Positions 26,469-36,566 of a stretch of 62,756 nucleotides of DNA are shown here, piece after piece. The stretch comes from Pseudomonas reinekei (GTDB taxonomy: Bacteria > Pseudomonadota > Gammaproteobacteria > Pseudomonadales > Pseudomonadaceae), in assembly GCF_001945365.1 (NCBI RefSeq), contig NZ_MSTQ01000028.1:1-62756 (forward strand), written 5' to 3'. Below the pieces are notes generated by a model. It was not told the DNA's origin and did no database searches. It saw only the letters and a list, made by a program, of their open reading frames with translations. The translations under genes and the position numbers were made by a program. The number at the start of each line of letters is the position of its first letter. Positions within the stretch are counted from its first letter, which is position 1.

Positions 26469-27808
26469 GTAAGCAAAGCCGGGTGATGTGGTCCGAAGGC
26501 ATGTTCCTTTTGCCACAACATTTCCAGTATCAGGATGAGTTCCACCAGCATCAGCTGGCGCAGGCAACGCTGCGTAACACGCCCTTTCACTGGGGCGTGC
26601 AGTTGCTGGAAGTAGACGAGGAAGCCCTCGCCACCGGTTCCCTGCAGCTCAAGCGTCTGAAACTGGTGTTTCCCGACGGCAGCCTGTTCGACGCGCCGCA
26701 GCATGATCCGCTGCCGGCAGCCCGCGACTTGAAAGACCTGCTCAAGGGCAACGACCTGAAGGTTTACGCTGCGCTGAAACTGCCTGAGCCCTTCGGCCTG
26801 AATTACGTCGAAGACGGCCAGGAGCAAAAAACCGGGCGTCGCTTTCGCAAGCAGTTCGACACCTTGCCGGACCTCAACGAAGGCGACCTGGAAAACGAAA
26901 TCACCAGCCTGCGCCTGAACGTGGTGATGCTGATCGACGGCGACAATCTGGATGGTTACACCTGGTGCCCGATTGCCCGCCTGTCGCGCAACAACATCGG
27001 CGGTTTCAACCTCGACGGGCATTTCGTGCACCCGACGCTGCACCTGGGCACCCATGACACCCTGATCGGTCTGGGCAAGCGTTTGCTCGGCGCCCTGCAA
27101 TCCAAGAGCAAGGCGTTGTCGGGCCGGCGTCGCGAGCGTGCGGACCAGATCGCCGAATTTGGCTCAAGCGATGTGACCCTGTTCTGGCTGCTGAACACGG
27201 TCAACCGTGCCCATCCGAGCCTGGCGCACCTGCTCGCGCACCCGCGTTTGCACCCCGAGCGTTTGTATCTGTTCCTGGCAGAACTTGCCGGCGGCCTGCT
27301 GACGTTTTCACTGGATACCCAGCTCAACGACATTCCCGAATACGACCATCACGATCCGGCGGCCTCGCTGGTCAAGCTCGACGAGATGATTCGCGTGCTG
27401 CTCGACAACGTCGTGCCGAACCAGTGCGTGGTGATCAACCTGACCCAGACCAAACCGTCGTATTGGCAAGGCCAGTTGCACGACCCACGGCTGGCGGAGG
27501 CGGATTTCTACATTTCCGTGCACGCCGACATGCCCGGCGCAAGCCTGCTGGAACTGGTGCCACGGGCATTCAAGGTCGGCTCGCCGGAGGACATCGAAGT
27601 GGTGGTCAACAGCGCCATGCCGGGCGTCACGCTCAATCACTCGACCCGCCTGCCCAATGCGATTCCGGTGCGACTGGACAATCACTACTTCTCCATCGAG
27701 CCCCACGGCCGGGTCTACGAACGAATGATGAGTGCCCAGGCCATTTCTTTCTATGCGCCCAGCGCGTTCACCAACCTCAAGCTTGAACTGATGGCGGTAC
27801 TCAAATGA
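26465..27808 (+). CDS. tssK: T6SS baseplate-membrane connector TssK
   Basis: 447 residues with the family start MFLLPQHFQYQDEFHQ (after VMWSEG), LFWLLNTVNRAHPSLAHLL in the middle, and the C-terminal FYAPSAFTNLKLELMAVLK. TssK links the TssEFG baseplate to the TssJLM membrane complex. It overlaps tssJ by 4 bases (ATGA) and tssL by 4. Confidence 0.97.
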   Translation: MSKQSRVMWSEGMFLLPQHFQYQDEFHQHQLAQATLRNTPFHWGVQLLEVDEEALATGSLQLKRLKLVFPDGSLFDAPQHDPLPAARDLKDLLKGNDLKVYAALKLPEPFGLNYVEDGQEQKTGRRFRKQFDTLPDLNEGDLENEITSLRLNVVMLIDGDNLDGYTWCPIARLSRNNIGGFNLDGHFVHPTLHLGTHDTLIGLGKRLLGALQSKSKALSGRRRERADQIAEFGSSDVTLFWLLNTVNRAHPSLAHLLAHPRLHPERLYLFLAELAGGLLTFSLDTQLNDIPEYDHHDPAASLVKLDEMIRVLLDNVVPNQCVVINLTQTKPSYWQGQLHDPRLAEADFYISVHADMPGASLLELVPRAFKVGSPEDIEVVVNSAMPGVTLNHSTRLPNAIPVRLDNHYFSIEPHGRVYERMMSAQAISFYAPSAFTNLKLELMAVLK

Positions 27809-28518
27809 CCGAAGCCGTACTGCAAGGCGCCGTCGCGGCTGCCAGTGAAAAACCGACGCTCAAAGACCTGGTGCAGGACTTCATCAGCATGGCGCTGATC
27901 GTGCGCAAGGGCCGCCAGGTCACCTCGGTCAGCGCCTTTGAAGCGAGCGTCGACACGTTCTTCAATTCCCTGGAACGCGATGCCCGCAGCGCCAACTACA
28001 GCGTTGAGCAGGTGAAGGACACCCAGTACGCCCTGTGTGCGTTCCTCGATGAAAGCGTATTGCGCTCAGAGGAAAACGAATTGCGCCGTCACTTTGAATT
28101 GCAGCCTTTGCAGTTCCGCTATTTCGGCGTGCACCTGGCCGGCGAAGGCTTTTACGAGAAGATCGATTCGTTGCGTGGCGACGTCAAACAGAATCTCGAT
28201 GTACTTGAGGTGTATCACCTGTGCCTGGCGTTGGGTTTCGAAGGCAAATTCACCATTGGGCAAAAAGACCAGCTGCGTTACATCGCCAACACACTGGGCC
28301 AGGACATCGCGCGTTTTCGCAAGACGCCCAAGGCGCTATCGCCCGACTGGGCACTGCCAGACCAGGTCTCGCAGATGCTGCGCCATGAAGTCCCCCTCTG
28401 GCTCTACCTGGCGCTGATTGCGCTGGTCTGCGTGGGTGTTTACCTGACGCTGGACTGGTTGCTGGGCAAGGATGTAGCCGCGTTGTCCGAACAAATCAGC
28501 CAGCTGTTCAGTGCCTGA
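27805..28518 (+). CDS. tssL: T6SS membrane protein TssL (DotU-like)
   Basis: 237 residues. A cytoplasmic DotU domain (RDARSANYSVEQVKDTQYAL, HLAGEGFYEKIDSL, LCLALGFEGKFTIG) is followed by a single C-terminal membrane helix (about 197-222, LALIALVCVGVYLTLDWLLG). There is no peptidoglycan-binding extension, which may explain why an OmpA domain is carried by another protein in this operon (33376-35856). Confidence 0.96.
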   Translation: MTEAVLQGAVAAASEKPTLKDLVQDFISMALIVRKGRQVTSVSAFEASVDTFFNSLERDARSANYSVEQVKDTQYALCAFLDESVLRSEENELRRHFELQPLQFRYFGVHLAGEGFYEKIDSLRGDVKQNLDVLEVYHLCLALGFEGKFTIGQKDQLRYIANTLGQDIARFRKTPKALSPDWALPDQVSQMLRHEVPLWLYLALIALVCVGVYLTLDWLLGKDVAALSEQISQLFSA

Positions 28519-28548
28519 GCACAGGTCAGGTAACCGAGTCAGGAAGAC

Positions 28549-31500
28549 ATGAAAACATTATTGCGTTTGTTGAAAAGCTTTTGGTTCCTCATCCCCGTCC
28601 TGTGGCTGGCAAGCCTGGCGGTCAGTTGGTTCGCGGCCCCGCGCGTGAGTTGGCTGCGCGGTTATGCGCTGGAGACGATGGCGATCGTCAGCGCCTTCTA
28701 CCTGCTGATCATTGTGCTGCGTCAGTACAAGCGTATCCGGGCTGAACACAACCTCGAAAACCTGGTGCAGATCGAAGTTGACCGGTCGCTCAAAGGCGCC
28801 GGTGAGTTCCGTGACCAGCAAGTGCTGCGCGAACGCCTCAAGCACGCCATCGCCATGCTGCGCGCCGATCGCTCGGCCGGTGGCGGCGGTTCGTCGGCAC
28901 TTTACGATTTGCCGTGGTATCTGGTCATCGGCATGTCGGCCGCGGGCAAGACCTCGTTGCTGACCCGCTCGGGGCTGTCCGCCAACATTGCCAGCAGCGC
29001 CAACGACACCGAAAGCGGGACGCAGCACTGCGATTGGTATTTCAGCCCCGAGGCCGTGATGATCGACACGGCCGGCCGTTACCTGCGCGACGACCCGTCG
29101 GCCAGCGAATTCGCCGCCTTCCTGCGCATGCTGAAAAAACAGCGCAGCAAGGCCGCGGTCAATGGCCTGGTGTTGGTGGTCAGCCTGCCGGAACTGCTGG
29201 CCTGCAGCGTGGCCAAGCGCAATGAGCTCGCCGCGCAACTGGTCTCGCGTATCGAGGAATACAACGATTGCCTTGAGGCCAATCCACCGATTTACCTGAT
29301 GCTGAGCAAGACCGATCAACTGCCGGGGTTCAACCAGGCGTTCGAAGGCCTGGACCTGAACGAGCGCCAGCAACCGCTGGGCATGACCTTCGGTTTGTCC
29401 GAGATCCGTAGCCAGGGCCTGCGTCCGGTGCTGGACGCCAAGCTGGCCAACCTGCACAGCCACATCCGTCGTCACGTCGACGCGCAAATGATTGCGTTGG
29501 GGGCCGATGCCAACAGTGCATTGCTGAACTTCCCGAACTATTTCGCCGAGTTGTCGGGCGTGCTGGAGCAGTTTCTCCAACACTTCGCCGAGAGCCGTCG
29601 CAGCGGCGCGCCACTGTTGTTGAGGGGACTGTATTTCACCAGCGCCTTGCAGACCGATCAGCAACTGAGCCAGGTGTATGAAGACGACCTGGCCGAGTCG
29701 TTCGCCCTGCAACCGGAGCAGGGGCAACCGGAGCCAAGCACCGGCCGCAAGATCAGCGAGCGCAGCTACTTCATCACCGATACGTTCCGTCGGGTGATCT
29801 TCCCCGATCGCGACTTGACCGTTTACCAGTCGCGGTTCGGCAAGAACAAATCCGCCAGCCCTGCCCTGCTGGGTCTGGCGGTGCTGGCGGGTGTGGCGTT
29901 CATTGGCTGGCAGATCCTGTCGTTCCAGAACAACCGCCAGTGGCTGGCGACACTGCGCGAGCAACTGACCGAACTGCACCAATCGCCGGACAGTGCGCGG
30001 TTACTCGCCTCGGGGCACGGCCTGGAACTGCTGCGCGAGCAACTCACCACTATAGAGAAGCACCGCGCCAAAGGCGTGCCGCTGCAACTCGGCGCCGGCC
30101 TGTACCGGGGTGACGATGTTTATCGCGTCGCACAGACCGCCTACTTGCAGCAACTGCGCACTCAGGCCCTGGAACCGATCACCCTGCAACTGCAATTGCA
30201 GATGCGCGCGTTCAATGAGTTCGCCAAAACCATGGACCCGCAGAATAACTTTGCGCCTGCGACGGCCAAGGCCGGCTCAGCCAAAGCCCGTTTGCAGGGG
30301 CAAAAACTGCCAACCCGCCTGAACAACCTGCCGCGCAGTACCGGTGATGTAGCCAGTCGCTTGAACGGGGCTGCCAGGGGCGCCGCAAACCAGGTTCGCG
30401 GCGAAGCACTGACAGCACTGCGCAACCCGGCTACCGCGAGCGATGCCGCTGAACTGTCGGCGACGACCGGCGGGCTTTCGCTGTCCGAAGAAATGTTGGG
30501 CCGACTCGATGAACGCCAGGTCGCTTCGATTATCGAATCGTACAACGCACTCAAGTTGTATCTGATGCTGACCCAACCTGCGACCCATCCGGATCCGGAA
30601 TTCGTGAGTGCGGCGCTGCCAGTGGCCTGGGCCAAGACCGCCAGCACCGACAACGCGGTCAGCAGTGCGGTGATTCAGGACAATGCGCCGGTGTACGTGC
30701 AATTGCTCAAGAGTGGTCAGGCGCCGACCTTGTCGCGCAACGAGCAGTTGATCAGCGAAACCCGCAACAGCCTGAAGTCGTTCATGATTTCCAGTTCGCT
30801 GGTAGACCGCGAATACCTGCGTCTGCAACTGGAATCGAGTCGCCAGTTTCCGGCGGTCGGCCTGAGCGATCTGGTGCCCTTGCCGGGCCGTCAATTGCTG
30901 TACGGCACAGAAGCGGTCCCAGCGATTTTCACCCGTCAGGGCTGGGAGCAATTCGTCAAGCCGGAGCTGATCAAACTGGTGTCCGGCAACCTGCAGAATG
31001 AATCGGACTGGGTGCTCGACGGCGAAGGCGCCGACAGCATTGTGCAGAAGGCCAATTTCATCCGTGAGTTCATGGCGCGCTACAAGCGCGATTACACCCA
31101 GGCCTGGTACACCCTGATCGACAGCGTCGGCGTTCGCCACTTCACGGACATGGCCAACGCGACTCAACAACTGTCGCTGCTCAGCGATGTGCAGAACTCG
31201 CCGGTGAAGATCCTCCTGGCGGCGGTCAATGACAACACCCAGTGGGATGTCCCTGCCCCCCGCGAAACCCTGCAGGCAGGCATCAAGCCCGATGACGGAT
31301 TCTGGAGCAGTGTCAGCGGCATTTTTGATGGCAAGAATGCATCGCCAAGCTCACTGATTTCGCCATTGCCGGCGGTTGACGACGGCAGCCTGGCCAAACG
31401 CTTCGAGCCGGTGTCGCGGGTGTTCGCCGTGCAAAACGCCGAAGGTGCCGACAGTACGATCATGGACCGCTACCTGGCGGGCTTGCGCAAACTCAAGGTG

Positions 31501-32421
31501 CGGATGAACAACATCCAGCGCTCCCAGGACGTCGGTAAAAGCAGCAAGCAGCTGATCAGCGAAACCCTTGAAGGGCTGCCAAGCGAAGTGACCAGTGTGC
31601 GCAACTATGTCGAGACCACCGTCGACACCAGTCAGGGCGGCTTGTCCACTGCGTTGCAGGGCCTGTTCAGCCTGCCGATCCAGTTTGCCTGGGAAACCTT
31701 GCGTGACCCTGCCGGCCAACAGATTGCCAAAGCCTGGGCACAGCAGATCGCCAAGCCGTGGGAACAGGTCATGGCGCACCGTTATCCGATCGCGGCAGGC
31801 AGCCGCAACGAAGCGTCGGTCAAGGACCTGCAGCGTTTCGTCGACCCGGAATCCGGCCTGCTGCCAAACTTCAAGCGTAACGAAATCGGCAACCTGTCCG
31901 GTGGCGAAGGCCTGGGCATGAGCAGCGACAGCAAGGCAACGCCGCTGGTCAACCCGAACATGGTCAACAGCATCGACAAGGCCAGCTCGTTGGGCCAGGT
32001 GATTGCCAGCCTGTCGGACCGTGACAATGGCTTTGAAATCATGCTCGAACCCTCCGCCAGCCTGACCGACATCATCTTCACCCTCGATGGCCAGGTGCAG
32101 CACTACCGTAACGGCAAGACCAGCTGGAGCCGCTTCTCGTGGCCGGGCACAACCACCACGCCGGGCGCGCGCCTGGATGTGGTGACCCTGACCGGCGAGC
32201 GCCTCACGGTGTTCGACTACCCGGGCCGTTGGGGCCTGCTGCGCATGAACGACAGCGCACGGGTCAGTGATCTGGACGGTATTCAACAACGTTTCAGCTG
32301 GAACACCAGCAGCGGCCCGGTCAGCCTCGCCGTGCGCAACTACGGTGGCGTCAAGCTGACGGACCTGGGCAACGTCAAGGCCTTGAGTGCGCTCAACGCC
32401 AAAGAAGGTCGTCCGCTGTGA
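28549..32421 (+). CDS. tssM: T6SS membrane-complex protein TssM (IcmF)
   Basis: 1290 residues. Two N-terminal membrane helices (about 8-30 and 43-60) are followed by a cytoplasmic NTPase-like domain with Walker A GMSAAGKT at 128-135 and DTAGRYL, a third helix (about 440-460, LLGLAVLAGVAFIGWQIL) and a long periplasmic part ending in the TssM C-domain (LDVVTLTGERLTVFDYPGRW). It spans the envelope with TssL and TssJ. Residues about 555-640 are Ala/Arg-rich linker. Full length for the family. Confidence 0.97.
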   Translation: MKTLLRLLKSFWFLIPVLWLASLAVSWFAAPRVSWLRGYALETMAIVSAFYLLIIVLRQYKRIRAEHNLENLVQIEVDRSLKGAGEFRDQQVLRERLKHAIAMLRADRSAGGGGSSALYDLPWYLVIGMSAAGKTSLLTRSGLSANIASSANDTESGTQHCDWYFSPEAVMIDTAGRYLRDDPSASEFAAFLRMLKKQRSKAAVNGLVLVVSLPELLACSVAKRNELAAQLVSRIEEYNDCLEANPPIYLMLSKTDQLPGFNQAFEGLDLNERQQPLGMTFGLSEIRSQGLRPVLDAKLANLHSHIRRHVDAQMIALGADANSALLNFPNYFAELSGVLEQFLQHFAESRRSGAPLLLRGLYFTSALQTDQQLSQVYEDDLAESFALQPEQGQPEPSTGRKISERSYFITDTFRRVIFPDRDLTVYQSRFGKNKSASPALLGLAVLAGVAFIGWQILSFQNNRQWLATLREQLTELHQSPDSARLLASGHGLELLREQLTTIEKHRAKGVPLQLGAGLYRGDDVYRVAQTAYLQQLRTQALEPITLQLQLQMRAFNEFAKTMDPQNNFAPATAKAGSAKARLQGQKLPTRLNNLPRSTGDVASRLNGAARGAANQVRGEALTALRNPATASDAAELSATTGGLSLSEEMLGRLDERQVASIIESYNALKLYLMLTQPATHPDPEFVSAALPVAWAKTASTDNAVSSAVIQDNAPVYVQLLKSGQAPTLSRNEQLISETRNSLKSFMISSSLVDREYLRLQLESSRQFPAVGLSDLVPLPGRQLLYGTEAVPAIFTRQGWEQFVKPELIKLVSGNLQNESDWVLDGEGADSIVQKANFIREFMARYKRDYTQAWYTLIDSVGVRHFTDMANATQQLSLLSDVQNSPVKILLAAVNDNTQWDVPAPRETLQAGIKPDDGFWSSVSGIFDGKNASPSSLISPLPAVDDGSLAKRFEPVSRVFAVQNAEGADSTIMDRYLAGLRKLKVRMNNIQRSQDVGKSSKQLISETLEGLPSEVTSVRNYVETTVDTSQGGLSTALQGLFSLPIQFAWETLRDPAGQQIAKAWAQQIAKPWEQVMAHRYPIAAGSRNEASVKDLQRFVDPESGLLPNFKRNEIGNLSGGEGLGMSSDSKATPLVNPNMVNSIDKASSLGQVIASLSDRDNGFEIMLEPSASLTDIIFTLDGQVQHYRNGKTSWSRFSWPGTTTTPGARLDVVTLTGERLTVFDYPGRWGLLRMNDSARVSDLDGIQQRFSWNTSSGPVSLAVRNYGGVKLTDLGNVKALSALNAKEGRPL

Positions 32422-32452
32422 TAGGCCGCCTCTCGAATCAGGGAACCGGCCA

Positions 32453-33379
32453 ATGATCGGCTGTTTCGGCAAAGTCCCCGCGAGCCCGGACTTCGTCAGC
32501 CTGCAAGGTGCAGGCGACGACGTCTGCGAGTTCGACGGCTGGCTGCAAGGCGCGCTGGCGGCCTTGCAGCACCGCGAAGACTGGCGGGAACTGTTCGACG
32601 CCTTGCCGCTGTGCTTTTTCAGCTACCGCGCACGCAGCGGCAACTGGCTGCTGGGCGGGCTGATCAGCTCCAAAGATTCAAGTGGACGCCGCTATCCGTT
32701 TTTCATTTTCCAGACCCTCAAGGCCAGCGAGGTCGAGCCTCTGGTCAATCCATTTACCCTCGGCGAACTGTTCAGCGGGCAGATCAGGCCGTTGCTGCAC
32801 ATGGCAGTCCAGGGCGAAAGCACTACGGTGCTGTTCGAACGCATCAAGGCGCTGCGCCCATTACAAGGCCAGGACTTCGAGTTGTTCCGGCGCGTGCACG
32901 ACAAGTTTCTGGTGAATTTCAATCTGCGCGACATCAGTACCGCGCTCGAAGGTGCCTACCCGGAGTTCGTTACCAACGCCGTGCTGACCCGACTCCTGGC
33001 CCTCAGACGGCATCTGTCTCGCCCGACGCCAATCGGCATCGCCCTGCCCTTGCCGGCGGAAAGAGGCCTGAAGAATCCGACCGCCGATTTGTGGGTCACC
33101 TGGCTGACGCAAATGACGCCTGAACGCACGGTGCCACAGGTCAACCTGCTGGCGGACGACTTCATGCGCCCCCGGCTGATCTGTTTTGCCTCACGCCAGA
33201 CCAGCGATGCCTACCGCGTGCTGACAGGCATCAGTGAGCGGTCACAAAGCTACGACGTGTTGGCCTCTTTCGATGCCTTCGACGAGCACTACCGCACACA
33301 CGCCTTTCCCGAAATCGACCGCCCTCTGGGTGACGTTATCGACCGTTTTGTCGATGCCCTGGATTCGAAGTCCGTATGA
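32453..33379 (+). CDS. tagF: T6SS-associated protein TagF
   Basis: 308 residues from ATG 32453 (start MIGCFGKVPASPDFVSLQG, the TagF/DUF2094 signature), also with FFSYRARSGNWLLGGLI. In P. aeruginosa TagF represses T6SS assembly post-translationally. No PpkA or PppA gene is in the window, so any phosphorylation control is elsewhere or absent. The stop overlaps the next start by 4 bases (ATGA). Confidence 0.92.
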   Translation: MIGCFGKVPASPDFVSLQGAGDDVCEFDGWLQGALAALQHREDWRELFDALPLCFFSYRARSGNWLLGGLISSKDSSGRRYPFFIFQTLKASEVEPLVNPFTLGELFSGQIRPLLHMAVQGESTTVLFERIKALRPLQGQDFELFRRVHDKFLVNFNLRDISTALEGAYPEFVTNAVLTRLLALRRHLSRPTPIGIALPLPAERGLKNPTADLWVTWLTQMTPERTVPQVNLLADDFMRPRLICFASRQTSDAYRVLTGISERSQSYDVLASFDAFDEHYRTHAFPEIDRPLGDVIDRFVDALDSKSV

Positions 33380-35856
33380 ACAAGATCAAGTATTACTTCT
33401 TGCGCTATCAACCCTACATTCTCGGGGTGTGCTTTTTCCTCACGATCTTCGTGGTGTGGGGCATCGGGCGGGCGTTCGATTTCAGTTCGCTCAACAGCCT
33501 GCTGACCGGCATTGGCGTGTTCCTGGGGCTGTCGGCCGGCTACGTCTTGCTGCTTTATCGAGGCGTGTCCCGGCATCACAATCTCGAAGGATTGCTGCGC
33601 GAAGATGCCGATCAGGCGGTATTGAACGCGAGCCCGGCCGATCGCGAAGAGGTCAGCCTGCTGCGCGAGCGGCTGCTGCAGAGCATTGAACGCTTGCACA
33701 ACAAAAAGCCCCGGGGCAGCAACGCCAAAGATGCGCTGTATGCCCTGCCCTGGTACCTGGTGGTCGGGCAGCCTGCGGCCGGTAAAAGCACCATGCTTTA
33801 TCAGTCGGGTCTGAATTTCCCCTACGCCGAACGCGAGGGCGTGCGGGTCGCGGGCCTGGGTGGCACGCGCAACTGCGACTGGTTCTTCAGCTCCGAAGCG
33901 GTCCTGCTGGACACCGCCGGCCGCTACATGAATAACCAGGAAGAGGCCGGCAAATGGCGGGCCTTCCTTCAGCTGCTGCGCCAGCATCGCCAGCGCCGGC
34001 CACTCAATGGCCTGATCGTCACCGTCAGCATCCACGACATCCTGCAATCCTCGCTGGAAGATCAGGAACGTATCGCCAAGCGCCTGCGCGAACGCATTCA
34101 GGAAACCCATGCCCTGCTGGAAGTGCGTCTGCCGGTCTACCTGGTGTTCACCAAGTGCGACCTGGTCCCGGGTTTCGCCCCCTTCTATCGCCAGCTGGAT
34201 GAAACCGCGCGCGGCGAAGTCATGGGCAAGACCTTTTCCCACAAAGGCTACGAGCAGGCCGATTGGGGCCAGCGCTTCGGTGTCGCGATGGATGAGTTGG
34301 TCAGCTACTGGCAACAGGTGGCGAGCCAGCAGTTGGTGACGCAGGACATTCAGATCACCCGCCAGGATTCGGCGGTGTATCGCTTCCCGCTGGAACTGGC
34401 GGCGCTCAAGCCACGGCTGCAACTGTTCGTCGATGCGCTGCTGCGGGCCAATCCTTATCAAAATGCAGAACTGCTGCGCGGTTTCTATTTCACCAGCGCC
34501 CTCGATGCCGACCAGCCGGAAATGGGTGGGCACGCACGGCAAGTGACAGAGCGTTTCTCGCTCGAACGGGATCTGGAGGTCGCCAGCGGCAACGCGCAAC
34601 CGCGCCCATTGTTCATCAACAGCCTGTTCCGCAAAGTCATCATTCCCGACCAGCATCTGGTGGCGCTGTACACCACCAACCATCGCGAGCGTCGGCGCAA
34701 AGCGGCATGGATCGGCGGTGCCGGGCTGGGCGCGGTGCTACTGTGCAGCCTGCTCGGCTGGTCGTACATCAACAACCGCAACACCCTGCACTCCCTCTCG
34801 GCAGAGCTGACGCAGGCCGCTGCCGACGATCAGTCGGCCACCGGCCAATACACCGATTGGCAAACCCTCGATCGTCTGCGCTTCTGGACCGCGCATTACT
34901 ACGCCCGGCATCACGACGAAGGCGTGCCACTGAGCATGCGCCTCGGGCTTTACCAGGGCCATAAGGTCGAGCCAATGCTGCGCAGCCGGTATTTCGATCG
35001 ACTGGAAAGCGTGATGCTCAAACCCACGGCCGACAACCTGACCCGCTCGCTGTATCTGCTGACCACGCTCAAGGTCTACCAGCGCAATGCCAAAGAATTG
35101 ATGCCGGTGACCGGCGTGGACAGCGTCGAGCCCAAGGCGTTGCCAAACGACAACCGCGCGCAATCCATAGCCGCGTTCGGCAAGGCCACGCTGGACACTT
35201 ACGTCATGCTGTCGCGTGCGCAACGGGACAAGGCCGACCCGGCGTTCCTGAAAGCGAAAATCCCGGATTACTGGTATCCGGCGATTGCCCGCCAGGTCGG
35301 CAACGCCGACGTCGCCGCGACCCATCAGGACTATGAGTTCGCCAGCCGGCAGATCACTTTCTACAGCGATCAGATTCACGAGCCGGACGTGCCGCGGATC
35401 CTCGACAACGCGTTCCTGATCTCCAGCTCGCGCAACTACATCAACAGCCTGCTCACGCAGTCGTTGCGCTCGATCGAGACCATCACGCTGGAGTCGGACA
35501 CCCTGTTCGCCTTTGCCCGTGCCGACTTCCAGAGCCTCAAGACTGAGGGGCAAAGCCAGCTCAGCGCGATTGCCGGCAAGCTGCTCAGCACGCCCAACAT
35601 CGGAAAAATCATCATCGCCGGGCATGCCGATCAACTCGGCGATCCACAGGGCAACCTGCAGGTTTCCAGGCAACGGGCACAAACCATCAAGACTTATCTG
35701 GTCGGCAAAGGCGTCCCCGGCGAGCTGGTAGAGGCGGTCGGCGAAGGCAGCAACAAACCTTTGGTCAAGTGCGATATGCAGCAACCAAGGGCTCAGCTGA
35801 TTCACTGCCTGGAACCCAACCGGCGGGTAGAAATCGAAGTGCGGGCACTCAATTGA
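33376..35856 (+). CDS. TssM-like N-terminal half fused to an OmpA peptidoglycan-binding domain
   Basis: 826 residues. It repeats the TssM N-terminal plan: two membrane helices (about 12-31 and 37-58), Walker A GQPAAGKS at 131-138, LLDTAGRYM, and a third helix (about 452-472, GLGAVLLCSLLGWSYI). A shortened periplasmic part follows, then a C-terminal OmpA-like domain (about 720-826) with IIIAGHADQLGD and NLQVSRQRAQTIKTYL. It lacks the TssM C-domain that contacts TssJ. It probably anchors the membrane complex to peptidoglycan, a role given to TagP/TagL-type proteins elsewhere. Coupled to tagF by ATGA. Confidence 0.85.
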   Translation: MNKIKYYFLRYQPYILGVCFFLTIFVVWGIGRAFDFSSLNSLLTGIGVFLGLSAGYVLLLYRGVSRHHNLEGLLREDADQAVLNASPADREEVSLLRERLLQSIERLHNKKPRGSNAKDALYALPWYLVVGQPAAGKSTMLYQSGLNFPYAEREGVRVAGLGGTRNCDWFFSSEAVLLDTAGRYMNNQEEAGKWRAFLQLLRQHRQRRPLNGLIVTVSIHDILQSSLEDQERIAKRLRERIQETHALLEVRLPVYLVFTKCDLVPGFAPFYRQLDETARGEVMGKTFSHKGYEQADWGQRFGVAMDELVSYWQQVASQQLVTQDIQITRQDSAVYRFPLELAALKPRLQLFVDALLRANPYQNAELLRGFYFTSALDADQPEMGGHARQVTERFSLERDLEVASGNAQPRPLFINSLFRKVIIPDQHLVALYTTNHRERRRKAAWIGGAGLGAVLLCSLLGWSYINNRNTLHSLSAELTQAAADDQSATGQYTDWQTLDRLRFWTAHYYARHHDEGVPLSMRLGLYQGHKVEPMLRSRYFDRLESVMLKPTADNLTRSLYLLTTLKVYQRNAKELMPVTGVDSVEPKALPNDNRAQSIAAFGKATLDTYVMLSRAQRDKADPAFLKAKIPDYWYPAIARQVGNADVAATHQDYEFASRQITFYSDQIHEPDVPRILDNAFLISSSRNYINSLLTQSLRSIETITLESDTLFAFARADFQSLKTEGQSQLSAIAGKLLSTPNIGKIIIAGHADQLGDPQGNLQVSRQRAQTIKTYLVGKGVPGELVEAVGEGSNKPLVKCDMQQPRAQLIHCLEPNRRVEIEVRALN

Positions 35857-35881
35857 GACGCTACGTGCAATGAAGAAAAAC

Positions 35882-35940
35882 CGCCACTCGGGCCAGTCCC
35901 GAGTTGGCGTAACACACCTCTCTTGATTGTTTCAAAGAGG
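35882..35940 (+). promoter_or_regulatory. Two inverted repeats in the hcp leader
   Basis: The 150-base gap before hcp holds two stem-loops: CGCCACTCGGG paired with CCCGAGTTGGCG (35882-35909, one bulge) and CCTCTCTTGA paired with TCAAAGAGG (35917-35940, one bulge). Neither is followed by a long T run. They could be a weak terminator or processing site that lets hcp be expressed at a different level from the upstream genes. hcp then has AAGGAGA before its ATG. Confidence 0.5.
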
Positions 35941-36006
35941 TTAAACGAAGGGCTGTGATCTGTTTGCAGGTGACAACCTTTAAATGAAGGTAAGGAGAAA
36001 CTAAAA

Positions 36007-36525
36007 ATGGCATTTGACGCATACATCCAGATCGACGGCATTCCAGGTGAAGTACTGGACGAAAAACACAAGGATTGGATCGAAGTGCTGGGCTACGAGT
36101 ACGGCGCAACCCAGGCCACTTCCGCGACGGCCAGTTCGTCGGGTGGTGCTTCGTCGGAGCGTGTAGCGCTGAGCGACTTCAGCATTCGCAAAGCCGTGGA
36201 CAAGGCTTCTGCCAAGCTGTTTGAAGCCTGCTGCAAAGGCACGCACATCGCCAAGATCCAACTGAATGTGAACCGCGCTGGTGGTGACAAGGTGACCTAC
36301 CTGACCATCAACCTGGAAGAAGTCGTGGTGTCTTCGGTCAAAGCGGTCGCCGGTGGCAGCCAGAACGGTGAAGACAAATCGGTTGGCGACCTGCCGATCG
36401 AAGAAATCAGCTTCAACTTTGCCCGCATCAAAACCACCTACACCCAGCAGAGCCGTGCCGATGGCCAGGGCGGCGGCAACGTCACCGGTGGTTGGGATCG
36501 CACTGCCAACAAGGTTTTCGCATAA
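36007..36525 (+). CDS. hcp: T6SS tube protein Hcp (TssD)
   Basis: 172 residues, the usual length. Family blocks: MAFDAYIQIDGIPGE at the start, KDWIEVLGYEYG, FSIRKAVDKASAKLFEACCKG, HIAKIQLNVNRAGGD and the C-terminal GGWDRTANKVFA. It builds the inner tube thrown by the sheath and also carries small effectors. It has its own leader, a strong AAGGAGA site and a terminator behind it, so it is probably the most abundant transcript of the operon. Confidence 0.98.
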   Translation: MAFDAYIQIDGIPGEVLDEKHKDWIEVLGYEYGATQATSATASSSGGASSERVALSDFSIRKAVDKASAKLFEACCKGTHIAKIQLNVNRAGGDKVTYLTINLEEVVVSSVKAVAGGSQNGEDKSVGDLPIEEISFNFARIKTTYTQQSRADGQGGGNVTGGWDRTANKVFA

Positions 36526-36566
36526 AACCGTGGCAATGACGGGCCGCCCCGGCGGCTCGTTTTCAG

